A stretch of DNA of 64,000 nucleotides from Oreohelix idahoensis (Eukaryota; Mollusca; Gastropoda; Stylommatophora; Oreohelicidae): positions 620,001-684,000 of the forward strand of contig JAMPIV010003467.1 in the NCBI GenBank assembly GCA_024509875.1, read 5' to 3'. The translations under genes and the position numbers were made by a program. This document shows positions 9,440 through 21,454 of this stretch, one piece after another; the stretch's first letter is position 1; every line of letters begins with the position of its first letter. Below the pieces are notes generated by a model, which worked only from the letters and a program-made list of their open reading frames with translations, was not told the DNA's origin and searched no databases.

Positions 9440-9905
9440 TTGAGATGATGACTGAAAGGTGGTCCGACGTAGAGGAATTCACAACAGATATAAAGAGTAA
9501 AAACAAAACAAACACCAGAAAGATACAGACTTTCATAAATGGGCGCTTCAGTGAAATAGGACTGAAATGGTACGACAAGATCATTCATAAGGAACTAATG
9601 GAAAGAAGCAGACAAACACCAAAGGAACGATAGGCGAGAGAACATGCTGGCGTTAGATAGGACACACACTAAGGAAAACTTTCAATATCATTACAAGCTG
9701 TCTGTGTTCTGGAATCCGCAGGGTAAAAAGAAAAGGAGATCGAAAAACACACAGAGAGAAGAGAACAGCAGACCGAAGTCAAAGTGATAAGGAAGACATT
9801 GACAGATCTTGACGTATGAACGGATGGCACAGGAGAAGGTGGACTTGGCATGAATTTTTTAAGGCCTGCACTCTTTGGGAAGATGAATGGTCATGAAAGA
9901 ATGAA
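9440..9905 (+). pseudogene. LINE 3' end, decayed RT C-terminal region
   Basis: Fragments in more than one frame match the region after the RT domain in LINE endonuclease/RT proteins. KTNTRKIQTFINGR and KELMERSRQTP (9500-9633) correspond to the linker helix block. GHTLRK (about 9660-9685), a broken WNPQGKRKRGRPK-like block (about 9705-9770) and a WRxxV-like end near 9835-9890 follow. Stops and frameshifts separate them. The group is the one seen at 55338-56640 and 61576-62530. The copy ends in the (GAAT)n tract at 9887-10137, which is probably its expanded 3' tail. It is 5' truncated. Confidence 0.6.
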
Positions 9906-10137
9906 CGAATGACTGAAAGAACCAATGAATGAATAAATGAAAGAGTGAATAAATAAAAAGTAAATAAATGAATGAATGAATAAATAAATGAAAGAATGAA
10001 TGAGTGAATGAATGAATTAATTAATGAAAAATGAATGAATAAATAAATAAATGAAATAATGAATGTATGAATGAATGAATGAAGGAATGAATGAATGAAC
10101 GAACGAATGAAAGAACAAATGAATGAATGAATGAAAA
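9887..10137 (+). repeat. (GAAT)n microsatellite
   Basis: An imperfect tetranucleotide run of GAAT/AAAT units covering about 250 bp, directly after the LINE 3' end at 9440-9905. The Ser/Phe/Ile-rich minus-strand frames through it are products of the repeat. Confidence 0.9.
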
Positions 10138-10884
10138 TATCTGGAGTTCCCAACTGAAGTCACTAAAGTCACAAGCCTTCTCTCAACTCCTACCACTCGC
10201 ACTGAATCAACAAAGAAACTAGCCTTTAAAGTACTCGACGTTGATCCTCTTCTTTATTTTGATGCTTTATTACAAGAAACGGTGACTATTATTCGCTGGT
10301 TTTCAATAATAAAGTGGGATCTATTCGTAAGGAATCAATCTTTGACAGTGGGACAAGAATACCGAGATATCTACGTGGTTTCACGTGCTTCTAATAAACC
10401 AAAGCATTCACATTTGGGTTAGTTTAAGAACTAGGGTGAGAGGTCGACACTAGACGAGGGGTTGTGGCTTTCATCTTTTGATGTCTCCCCTGGCCTTAGA
10501 TCAATGTCGACTCTCACTGGGACTAGGAAACAATTATTTGTCATTAGATCAGATTAGACTGAAGGAATTCCGGAAAGTCGGTTAAATCCCCGAAGATCCT
10601 TGTTCCTTGGGCTGTGACAATCTCATGGATAAAAATGCATTGTCAGCACCAGTGCCATGATTATCAACATTATCATTGTCTTCAACATTCTCTTCTTGCT
10701 GATCTTCATGGTAGTTATCTTAATCTTCTTCATGTTGTTTTTATTTCTTCTTAAAATCTTCAAGATATTTATTCTATTTGTTATTCATCTAATATATTTT
10801 CGTCGTCTTCCTCTGCTTTGTCTTCAACGTCTTTTGTTTTCATTTCTTTCTGTTGCCTTTCTTTCTTAATCTTCATCTAGTTGT
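10138..10884. other. No gene seen; TTCTTC-rich near the array
   Basis: Spacer. The segment 10650-10870 is pyrimidine-rich with TTCTTC runs that grade into the trinucleotide array. The leucine/isoleucine-rich 70-codon frame there follows from base composition. Confidence 0.4.
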
Positions 10885-12330
10885 ATAATAAAAAAAGTAA
10901 CTACTGCTGCCGCTACTACTATTACTACCACCACCACCACCACTACTACTACTACTACTTCTACTACCCCCACTACTACTACCACTACTTCTACTACTAC
11001 CACCATTACTATTGTTATTACTACGATAACTATGACGACGTCTATAACGGCTAGAACTAACAGCATTGCAAACTACCGCTACTGCTACTACTACTATTAC
11101 AACTGCTACTACTGCGACTATCACTACTGCTACTATTGCAACTATTACTACTGCTACTACTACTGCTATTATTACTACTGCTACTACTACTATTACTACT
11201 ACTACTATTACAACTGCTACTACTACTATTACTACTGCTACTATTACTATTACCACTGCTACTACTACTACTACTATTACTAATGCTACTACTGCTACTA
11301 CGACTACTATTACTGCTGCTACTACTACTACTATTACTACTGCTACTGCTATTACTACTATTACTACTGCTACTATTACTACTGCTACTACTCCTACTAT
11401 TACTACTGCTTCTACTACTACTATTACTACTGCTACTACGGCTACTATTACAACTGCTACTACTATTATTACTACTCCTACTACTACTATTACTACTGCT
11501 ACTTTTACTATTACTACTACTACTACTATTCCTACTACTACTTCTACTGCTTTTACTACTACTATTATTACTACTGCTACTACTAGTACTATTACTACTG
11601 CTACTACTATTACTACTGCTACTACTATTACTATTACTACTGCTACTACTATTACTATTACTACTGCTACTACTATTACTATTACTACTGCTACTACTAG
11701 TACTATTACTACTGCTACTACTAGTACTATTACTACTGCTACTATTACTACTATTACTATTACTACTGCTACTACTATTACTACTGCTACTACTACTACT
11801 ATTACTACTGCTACTACTATTACTATTACTACTGCTACTACTAGTACTATTACTACTGCTATTATTACTAATATTACTAATACTACCGCTACCACTAGTA
11901 TTGCTACTTCTGCTACTACTAGTACTATTACTACTGCTACTATTACTACTATTACTACTGCTACTACTACTGCTACTACTATTACTGCTGCTGCTACTAC
12001 TACAATTACTACTGCTACTACTAGTACTATTACTACTGCTACTATTACTACTATTACTATTACTACTGCTACTACTACTACTTTACTACTGCTACTATTA
12101 CTACTGTTACTACTACTACTACTACTACTAGTACTATTACTACTGCTACTATTACTACTATTACTATTACTACTGCTACTACTACTACTATTACTACTGC
12201 TACTACTACTATTACTACTGCTACTACTACTACTATTACTACTGCTACTACTACTACTGCTAATAATACAACTGCTACTGTTATTGTTACAACTAATGCT
12301 GCTGCTACCATTACTACTATCAATGTTGAA
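10885..12330 (+). repeat. 1.4-kb ACT-type trinucleotide array
   Basis: About 1.4 kb of imperfect (ACT)n/(TAC)n in which GCT and ATT triplets recur in a higher-order pattern such as ATTACTACTGCTACTACT. The pattern repeats with variable spacing of about 15-30 bp. Because every unit is three bases long, all six frames stay open for hundreds of codons and give poly-Thr, poly-Leu, poly-Tyr or Val/Ile-rich strings. These are not genes. Confidence 0.95.
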
Positions 12331-13336
12331 TAATTTGTCAATTTTGTCTTCTGTACACGTACTTAATGTGAATGGTACGTGTTCATTTAGGCTGCTTATT
12401 ATTACATGTATTATTTTGTATTATTATTTACGACATCGGTGGAACGCATCCACTTTACTTAACATGTATTTGAATGAGAAAATCATGTTCCATTTACGCG
12501 ATTTCTGTTATGGAAACGCATGTATCGCGTAAACAAAGAACTACTTGTATATGTTCTTCCCTGGCATCCATCAGCTGACCTAACACAGAAAATAACATTT
12601 GCGGTTAAAAGGTGCTTTTATTTTATCGCCAGTTCTAAACCTGAACTGAGAAGTCTCTCATTAAAGCTACTTGAAAACAAATCAGGTATTTCTCAGAATC
12701 TTAATGTGATTTTCTGAATACGAACATTTTTTACACCAATGTACAGTACCCACTTTCGAATTCCGGTGACTGAGTGATCACCCAACCTAAGGGAGATAAA
12801 TATTTAACACGTATACGAAAGATAAGATTCGCACAGTTTCTCTGCTTTTAAAAAGCTGTTTAAAAATCACGTGTTAAACTGAACTACAAAGTGCGAGTCG
12901 TGAAAAGAGAAATGTACAGATAATAAATCTGATTACAGTAAGCTCCAGGAAAAGAAGTTTTTACAATAACTATTCCAAATATAATATACCGATCGCAACG
13001 AAGTTTCTAATGTCTCTTTTAACTGAGAACAAACCAAATTGACTGACTTTGAAATATAAATTAAATGAACGTCTGTGAGGCAGATGCAAGAGTTGTTTTT
13101 TTTTTTTTTTTCTTGAAATGTCTTTACAAATTTGGCAGTTTGCCTCAGTGAAATAATAGCCTTGGCATTAGCTGTTAGTTGATAATTCTTTCCATTATAA
13201 TTTACTGACTTGTCGTTTTCTAATACAAGAACATACATGCAATGAACTACTAGTATAATTATTTTCATATTATATAATATCATATATATTATATATATAT
13301 ATTTATTTGATACATTTAGATATACTATATATTATA
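12331..13336. other. No gene seen
   Basis: AT-rich spacer with a run of T at about 13097 and (AT)n at 13280-13336. The 65-codon plus frame at 12520 and the 116-codon minus frame at 12933 have no recognisable features. Confidence 0.4.
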
Positions 13337-14225
13337 TAGTAAGTTCTCATTTTACGACGGGGTTACGGTTCTGAAAATCGTCGTAAATTGAATCGGCGTA
13401 AAACGAATCTATTTTATAATGTATTTAAATGGGATATATTGCTGAGTTGTACATATTTATAAAGATTTTTTTCAATTTTAATTTGTTTTAATATGTATTT
13501 TTATTTATACAATCAACATTTTTAATTATGCAAAACAGATACATTTTATAAACAATGGAAAATAAAATAGAAACAAGTTTCAAATGTTTTTTATTTTCAT
13601 TTTCATGCAGATGTTTAATTTCCACCTTCTTTTTTGCTGAATATCAAGAAATAAGTTCTTAGCCTTATTTGACATAACACTTTGCGTGAGGGGAATCTTC
13701 CGTTCATTTAGATCATCCATCAATAATGCAAGCAATTGTTCCACTTTTTATATAGTGAGACGTTTGGAATAACTTAAATTAGATGCGCAGAGTTTTGTTG
13801 TTTTCTGTACTGGTTCGTTTATTTTCTCTGCGTTAGTCATTAATGTTGAAACAGTGGCCGGCGCTAAATTGAACGAACTACAAACATTAGCACGTGTTTC
13901 ACCAGCCTCAATCGTTCTAATCTCTAAAATTTTAGTGTCTAAACTTATAGATTTTGCTCCTATGACTACCCTCTGCTAGGGTTTCCATCTGCATCTTTAC
14001 AAACTGACATGGTTTTACTTTTTTTTTTTAAAACCCCTGAGGAAATCAAAGCACTCGTGAAAATAAAGCTAGCAAACAACTGCATGTAGCATGTTACTGG
14101 AGACCAGAGCCTGGCGACTGGCAGACTGCGCGACACGATGCAGGAAAAAAAATGCCGATCTTTTTGCCAATAGTCGTGAAAGCGAATCGTCGTAAAACGA
14201 AGCGTCGTTAAATGAGACTTTACTA
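13337..14225 (-). mobile_element. Tigger/pogo-type DNA transposon, internally deleted
   Basis: Terminal inverted repeats: the left end reads TAGTAAGTTCTCATTTTACG, and the right end, reverse complemented, reads TAGTAAAGTCTCATTTAACG. A further subterminal block with CGTCGTAAA recurs at each end. TA dinucleotides flank both ends (13335-13336 and 14226-14227), as expected for the Tc1/mariner/pogo group. The interior keeps only the DNA-binding part of the transposase (13605-13960); no DDE domain is present, so this copy cannot move on its own. Confidence 0.75.
13605..13960 (-). pseudogene. Tigger transposase remnant: CENP-B-type helix-turn-helix domain
   Basis: The minus frame reads SISLDTKILEIRTIEAGE, then SSFNLAPATVSTLMTN, then a second block VEQLLALLMDDLNERKIPLT and a KAKNLFLDI segment. 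This order is the pogo/Tigger N terminus: a psq-type helix-turn-helix followed by a CENP-B/Tc5-type helix-turn-helix. One in-frame TAA (around 13745) separates the two. The start and the whole catalytic part are missing. It would once have bound the terminal repeats of the element. Certainty on the family is high; function is lost. Confidence 0.7.
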
Positions 14226-14232
14226 TATATAT

Positions 14233-14318
14233 AAAAACTGAAGTAGGGGATCGCACACGACTGATAAGCAGTTTACTTCACAGTTCCAGGTATATATTTA
14301 TATATACATACATATATA

Positions 14319-14412
<94 letters not shown>

Positions 14413-14492
14413 ATATATATATATAAATATATAATCTGGAACTGTGAAGTAAACTGCTTATCAGTCGTGTGCGATCCCCTACTTCAGTTTTT
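14233..14492. repeat. Perfect 57-bp inverted repeat around (AT)n
   Basis: The arms at 14233-14289 and 14436-14492 are exact reverse complements over all 57 bases, starting AAAAACTGAAGTAGGGG at the outer left. The 146-bp spacer is almost pure (AT)n and itself self-complementary, so the whole 260 bp can fold into one hairpin or cruciform. It begins 7 bp beyond the Tigger element. It may be a small foldback/MITE or a palindromic AT-rich repeat. No clear TSD was seen. Confidence 0.85.
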
Positions 14493-17400
14493 CACCATTT
14501 CTCTTCTCAATTATCGGAGAGCTCCTCTCAATTACTGATCCAACTCACCACACAGATGGTATTTGAGTATGCAATGGCTGGATATTAGTCTAAAAATTAT
14601 CACTTGATCTCTTCTGAAAAACTACAATACGTTAATTGAACAGGCCTCTTGATAAACTGGGCCCTGTGAGTATCCCAGGAGTCGCGAGTAAAGAAAGTGG
14701 CGGATCTACATTTTGAGGGCCTTGAAGCTTAAAATCTTGACGGGTCATCTTTTATTTTTAAAAAATATTTTGGGATGGGAAAGAAACGTATTATAGAGAA
14801 AACTAGACTTGGGAGCCCTGAAACTGAAGCTTCATAGTAGACATTAGAACCATTACTCCCCAAAACACGTCGTGAATGGTAACTACGACTGTATGCACAT
14901 AGTTAACAGCATCATTATGTAAAACCAATGTCTCCAGAACCAATCACAGTAGACTGACATTAAGGCGTTTTTCCCCCCAGTCTTCCTGCAATGAGCCAGC
15001 TGCAGTAGTGACTCCGTGCTCCTCGAGGAACGTAAAATAACAATGAAGATAAATGACAATCATGATCAAGACAGTAGTAACGTATGCAAATATATACAGC
15101 CCATATGAACTTAAGAGATAAAATAATTCACTAACTTACCGTTAAGAGTGTTCCGATTACAGCTATGATTAAATCACAGATTAGATCCTGCCTATATATT
15201 GTTTTAGACACACATACTGTGATTTTGAGCATCCATTTTTAGCAATACCATTGAGAAAACTATTTTCACGTGAAGCTGACAGCAAACGTATTGTAGTTTT
15301 TCTCGCTTTTCATTTTTTTTTTTTTTAAATAGCTAATAGTAAAGACATACACGAAGATTATGCATCATAGTTTTCTTGAGGCAGCTAAAGTCCGCGGATT
15401 TTCTTGGTTGACTACACTCCTCCAATGAGAGAAAGATGAGACCAGACCATTTCACAAAGCTAGGTGGCGTGAGTGTTCTATATGTGTGAAAGCTCATTGT
15501 ATTAGGGATGAGCTTGGCGCGTGCAACCTTCCGCTTCACGCGCAAGATACGTCGTGTGAAAAAGAGAGATAAATCTTCCTTGTCGGACTGCGTTTGCAAG
15601 AAGGTAACGAATATTCTTTGATACGACAAAATTAATAAGTGTAGAAAAATGACACATATTTGTAAAACAGTAACCTACCAAATTGTGTTATTGTTTTAAT
15701 AACTACGACTTTCTTTATTAAAAAAACATAATCTAATGTCTAAACTCTTTACAGCAGATCTTTCAAACAGGTGATTACTTTAATACCATTTTGATCACAC
15801 TTAACCTGTGTAGTTCCCTGTGATCTCTGAACACACACAGAAGGAATAGGAATACTGCTTCCTAAAGCATGTCGTAAAAGGCGATTAATGTGAGTTTGTG
15901 CACGGGGCTAGCTAGCAACCTCATCATGTTAAACTAGTTGCTACAGAATCCACCCCGACGATCAAACACATTCACAGCTAAACCATCCTCACACCACTAA
16001 AGTGTTTCCACCCGTAACTGATGAGAAGGATTTCTCTGTAGAACATTACGCCTAAAAGAAAGCATAATTACCAACAGGTTGTAGGTAACAAATTATTCCT
16101 TCAGTGCACCGAGGTTTTTTTTTCCCCCCAACACACAAAAATATGCGACGCAACTCTTCACTAATAACAGATGTAACTAAGACTTGCCTCCCTTATGTGG
16201 GCGGGCATAAAGAGAGTATCAAAAGATCAATGATTGTGATTCCAATTTTCTATTTCGAAAATGAAGCATCATCAAAAAGTAAAGGAAAAAGAAAAATGTA
16301 TATAAGTTCTGGAACTATAAATAGTAAAACTGAAGCGCATTACTTCAGTATAGCCAGCAATAAATATTATTAATAGAACCATGAAGTTGTACCCCTCTGT
16401 GATTATGAGGTGTTATTATTTTTAAATTTCATTTTAAATTTTTTTTTTAAAATTTAGATTTGCTTTAAGTCGCTAAACTGTATTATTACAAAAGATGAAT
16501 GAGACATTTCAGTAATTCAAAATGGATAAAACAAACATTTGAAACACTTAGCACTGAGATTCAAAGTGGTTGAAATAGAATGATGAAATAAAACTTCATT
16601 TTTCAAAAGCAAATTTGTCTACCTAAAATAACAATTTCTTTTTTCCTAATGTAATAACAAACGAGCGGTAATGCAATATACCGACATTTTAGGCTAAACT
16701 GGGGTGTAAGAAGAGATCGTTCGCGCATATTGATGGTTAAGTGTATAAGCCGTACACAAGATGACTGACTTGTCATTACCTAGACGGCTGTGACATGAAT
16801 CGGAATTACGAAATTACATAAGCCGATAGTAATGACCCTCACTCAGACAGACGGACTTCAGCTTTTGAAAGAAAGACAATATGCGGAGAAGACATGGAAC
16901 AATGGTTGTTTTATTCCAGAAATGACAAGCTCGCGTCGCTCTGTCTGCATTATTCAGATTATTAATAATTCTGAGAACGGTTGCGGCATCCTCGCTTACA
17001 ATAGCCTAAATTTATAAGAGAGAAAAACATATGGCTATCGTGAAGACTAAATGAGTGCGATGGGAGAAGGCGGGTATGCCGGGAAAACCATTAGGAGATA
17101 CGAGTTATAGCCAGTCGTGATACCGAGGATCCAAGTCTAACTTTAGTAGCCAGCAGATGTCTATGACAGCGTAGACAACAGATTATAGCCGCGAAGACAA
17201 ATAGCTTGGACAAAGCTGACGTAAAATTTATATTATAGTACATTATTGTCCGCAATGAATTGTTGTTTTGTTTCTTATCTTGTCGCAGGAAAATTCTTTC
17301 CTGCTCAGTTACTGCTACTGACACATCATTATGCAATATTCAATTCATACACCTAAAATGGTGTCGACGTGGGCAAACAATACAACTTTGAACTGAATTA

Positions 17401-17659
17401 CACAGGATGCTCTTGGAGACAAATTAATACTACTCGGATGGCATAGGATACACTTAAATAGTGCAAAGAAAAATAACCAGATAAGATGTTGAAAAAAAAA
17501 ACTGTACATAGAACTAAAATAAAAACAGCAGCTTTAAGTTACATGTTCTACAGAAGGAAGAATACACTATGTTTCTTCTCCACGTACAACACATATATCG
17601 CCGGACTGTGAAAAATGATGAGGTCCATCGCTCAGGAAAATTACAGGAATCTTTGACAC
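14493..17659. other. No gene seen
   Basis: About 3.2 kb of AT-rich spacer. Frames of 60-98 codons at 15333-15629, 16104-16373, 16832-17017 and 17091-17336 have no recognisable motifs. Old unrecognised repeats may be present. Confidence 0.4.
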
Positions 17660-18100
17660 GTGTTAATATTAATCCTCAAGGTCTTATCGTTAAATCTGTT
17701 TTTGATGACCTATTTGATTTTTCACATCGTAATCGCTACATAAATTAGAGCAGGTCATTTAATTTAATCAAGAAGGAAAAGTATTTTACAGCACAAATAA
17801 ATAACGATAGATCAGATATATTTGAACATTAAAATGGAATCACACAATGCTCAGTATTGTCACCAACTATCTTCAGAATTACTGTAAATGACCTCTGAAA
17901 TGACTTTAAAACCTTCACAAAACTGGACTACAGATCGTACATGATGTAGTAGTGAGTAAAACAGGTAGGGACTTTCAATTCTTGCACACAATAATACACA
18001 AAATTGGTAAAATGTCCGATGTGATGTAGAAATGGGGATTTTATATAAAAAAACAACAACAAAGGGATGATCTTTACTAGAAAGCGTAATGTGAAATGAT
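17660..18100 (+). pseudogene. LINE reverse transcriptase remnant, Jockey/CR1-like
   Basis: Decayed RT fingers/palm region. An aromatic YFTAQINNDRSDIFEH block is followed by GITQCSVLSPTIF, corresponding to RT motif B (normally G-x-PQGS-x-LSP-x-LF), with the Gln/Gly positions altered. Then come a VNDL block and, after a degenerate catalytic region, a GMIFTRKR-like end (about 18060-18085) typical of the segment after the catalytic Asp pair. Several stops and frameshifts occur and no endonuclease is visible. The plus-strand orientation is clear. The clade is suggested only by the motif-B context. Confidence 0.6.
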
Positions 18101-18493
18101 GTCACAGAGAGTTTATTGATCGTAAATTGCCTATATCTTCTTCTTTCTCCTTCACCCGTATCCTCTATGTATTATCACTCTTTTATCCTTTTTGTGTTTT
18201 TCGCATTTGTTCGTTTGCGACTATATACATTACTATTTTCCCATTCTAACGTTTACCTTTTTCTTTTCTCAAAACTGAGAACGCAGTTATGACGTAACGT
18301 GTCAGCCCCTACACGAGACGCAGAGTGTTAGAATGCATTCCGTCAGACAGAGGAGCAGACAGCTGTCTACAGTTTCCCCTTGGACAGTGTTTCTTCGGCT
18401 AAGTTTCTGGGCCTGAAGTGTGAGAATTCACTCCGTCAGACATGATGAGGAGACATTTGTCTGGTAGTTTGCATCTGACATGTAGTTTCCAAG

Positions 18494-20456
18494 TGTCGCA
18501 GATATAGTTGATGGTGCACTCCAAGTGACGTTGAATGAGAATCCAATTGTCGCATAAAGAGTTTTGTATAGTAAGGAAGATGTGTAGAAAGCACATAGAC
18601 CTTTAGACACTAGTTTTCACAGAGGTGAGCTAGTGTTGAGGGAAAGAGTTAACAGAAGGGCACAGGTTGGTGTCAGTGATTCTCTCACCTTTTAGACTAC
18701 CAACTCTTGTATTTTTCTGGCGACGACTAACTCTTTCTTACTCAAATCTTTTTTGAAGATGAACTAGTAGTAACAAGTAATAATACAAGGAGGGTTGAGA
18801 ATGTTTTTCTGAACTGAACATACAATCTACTAAGTCAAACTCAGAATGATGGTGAGTTACAGAATGTACATAATTACTCGAATTACAGTAGCAAATAAAA
18901 TCAATGTTGACATGTACTTTGAAAAAAAGAAATACTAGGAAATTTAGAACTGTCAGTGTCTTTGGTTCAGATAAGAATAAGAGGCTATTTTCCTCACTGA
19001 CGAAAGTTTATTCCTATGTCTATTTCGTGGAAAAAAAGTGAATTCTGATTTTGGCTTGGGTTTTACGTAGACTTATCTGCTTGGACTTCTCCTGGGCGTC
19101 ACAGTAGGTAGGGATTACCAACTGGAGAATTTGATTCAGTGGAGCTACAGTCCAAGAGATGACTAGGCTGTTCGTTCACCTGGTTGTGAAGTTGAATTAT
19201 GATGTTCAGGTGCTGACGAGGTGTTGACTGCTTAAATGCTGTACACTGCTCAGGGTTGCTGACTTGTGATCACCGCTAGAGGGTTTGAGATGTAAGCACT
19301 AGTTCTCTCTGTAGCATAGAGCAGCTAGGCGGTTTACTCGCAACAATTTACAGCAACCAAAATCCAGAAACTGGCTAGGATTCTGCAACTGGGCTGAGGA
19401 AGATAATACAGGCAATCAATCTTCTGTTTTATACAGATATATTTCCTACAGCCATTCTGGACGTTTCGTCTCAGAATGGTGCCTAATAATATATTTACCT
19501 GAAACCGTAACGTAAGTCTTTTCCCTTAAAGGCGACTGTCCATTTGTTTACAAATTCCTGTCTAGCGGTAGTCTCACACTGGTCAGGTCAGTCAGGTCAG
19601 CCTTTGTTACAAGCATACGCCTGGCCGTGTGCGTTCATGCGTGACTGCATTGGAGGAATATTTCATTCACTCGTCCATTGAACAACATGGTTCTTCTCTC
19701 TCGTTCACAACAGTTTTCTTCATCACATTCCTAATAAAATTAGCTTGTAGTACTTTCTCATATCAGCCAGTACTTACATAATTATAATGCATCAATAACA
19801 TTCATAATACATAAATGCAAAATAGCTTTCAATCTAATGTAAAGAAATAAAACCACAATATTAAGTATTTCACACTTTACATCCATTAACGAATACTGAG
19901 AGTTTGCTTACCGCTCAGGACTTTATCCACCGCTTAAGAACTAGAATTTGAGTAGCGTTACTCTCAATCACATATACTGTATGTATGAGGTATTTTGAGG
20001 CTTCTCTTCTATAACTTATAAGCGTGCGTGGTTTTCCAACGGTTAATCAGCAAGTGATCTTAAAACTCAGCATTCGTTCGCATGAAGTTAAAACATTTCC
20101 GTTCCCACGTCCAGAGTTAATTATTTCCCGTCTCTTGCTTAGACACGTACCAAGATTTATCGTGGGGGTTCTCCAGTTGATCACTGAACACCGAAATATG
20201 ATACTCTGGGAACCACTGGTTTCGACTAAGCGAATAAATCGTATAGACGTCCCTAAAGAAATGCTTTTAAGTGCCTTTGTAGAAGAAGATAGAATTTGGA
20301 TAGTATGACAGGACTATTAGTGAAGACTAGAAAAACAGCTAAAGAAACGATCGCAGGTGCAAATATTTCCGTAGAGAAAACAGACAAAATGTGAAGGAAT
20401 AGAAAAGTAAGGAATTTTAAAATAATCTAGACAAAACCTTCGAGCACTCTGTGACA
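18494..20456 (-). repeat. LTR, left copy (3' LTR in element sense)
   Basis: Begins TGTCGCAG and ends TGTGACA on the plus strand. It lacks a 33-bp segment found in the other LTR at about 24748-24780. On the minus strand it carries a TTATAAGTT TATA-like site near 20020 and an AATAAA near 19000. The order TATA then AATAAA is right for U3-R-U5 read on the minus strand. Confidence 0.85.
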
Positions 20457-21400
20457 GATACTCCCCAATTTAAAATAGTTGCAAACTATTCAACGAGAGA
20501 AGGTCTTTGTCTAAATTATAAATTCCTTCTGTCACCCAACTTTTCAATTCTATCGACCTCTGTCCGCTTGCTAACGCTCCACTTGGCCATGGCTCTACAT
20601 TTTGAGAATCCCTGAAGTTCTGAGTTCTCAAAGAGCTAACCTTCGTAATTTCTACTAAGATAGTTTGTCCGGTCAAAATGCTGTACCCATTCACCTTTCC
20701 ATACAAAAGACGGTTAGTATGAACTAATTCTGAGCGTCCACTATCTGTTGTCCGTTCGCTGCGCTTAGTCTGCCATTGTTCCGTGGCCCGCTTGAATGGG
20801 CGTGCAAAACATCCTTTGTCACGGTAACAATGAGATTCTTGCTTGTGTCTCTTCCATGAGACATAGGAACTTCTCATGTATCTCCTTAACTCTGCTCCTA
20901 CGTTCGACCTGTTTAGAACGTTAATGTTCCCGTTCTTTCTTTCTGGATTGAAAGATTCCCATGGGCTACGTGGGTTCAATCTAACGTTTCCTAAACATCT
21001 CAAGTTTGCAGACAACTTGTTCATTGATAAATCACACGAAGATTGAGGGTAACTGGCGTTCAGGTATGAACGAAGCAGTTTGGGGTGGGTGAAAAACAAC
21101 TTTATAGCTTTTCTCACAAGTGGTTTAATGCGAGAGTCATTCTCTCCCTTCCACTTTCTGTCCATTCGCTGGTTATTCCCATTATCAATTCTTTTCTCAA
21201 CCACAGGCGTATCTTGTACCTCCGTCTCTGCTGAATGGTTTTCAGCCTGGGCTTTTCCTATCACTGTTGTGATTTTATCAAGCAAACTTTGGTTTGGATC
21301 TTTCAATGATCCTGACGTATTTCCACTCATTTGAAAATATTCATCTCCTTCTGTAAAACTAATCGTCTCCTTGAGATTAGGGAAGCTGTTATAGAATGCT
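20457..21400 (-). pseudogene. Gag-like polyprotein remnant, C-terminal part
   Basis: A minus-strand frame open from about 21400 (ATG at 21330) to 20470, 286 codons from the ATG. It is basic, rich in Ser/Arg/Asn, with an RKAIKLFFTHPKLLRSYLN block near its middle and no zinc knuckle or protease motif. It lies in a different frame from the upstream part at 21455-22534, so the original polyprotein has a frameshift around 21400-21455. It ends 14 bp before the 3' LTR, so nothing like pol can follow. I recognise no family beyond 'interior ORF of an LTR element'. Confidence 0.45.
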
Positions 21401-21454
21401 TCTCAGCAGAAGTATGACCTCTCATTTTCATCCGTGCACTGATGCATGAAGGGG

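Noticed and set aside
10885..12330. CRISPR-like array
   Set aside because: No constant repeats with unique spacers; it is a continuous trinucleotide array in a eukaryotic context.
10873..12532. Very long ORFs (up to 488 codons) of poly-Thr, poly-Leu, Val/Ile-rich type
   Set aside because: They are translations of the trinucleotide array in all frames; composition is fixed by the repeat.
20024..20308. Conserved gene inside the LTR
   Set aside because: No ATG at the start of the frame, and the only two differences between copies both change the protein; kept only as a finding.
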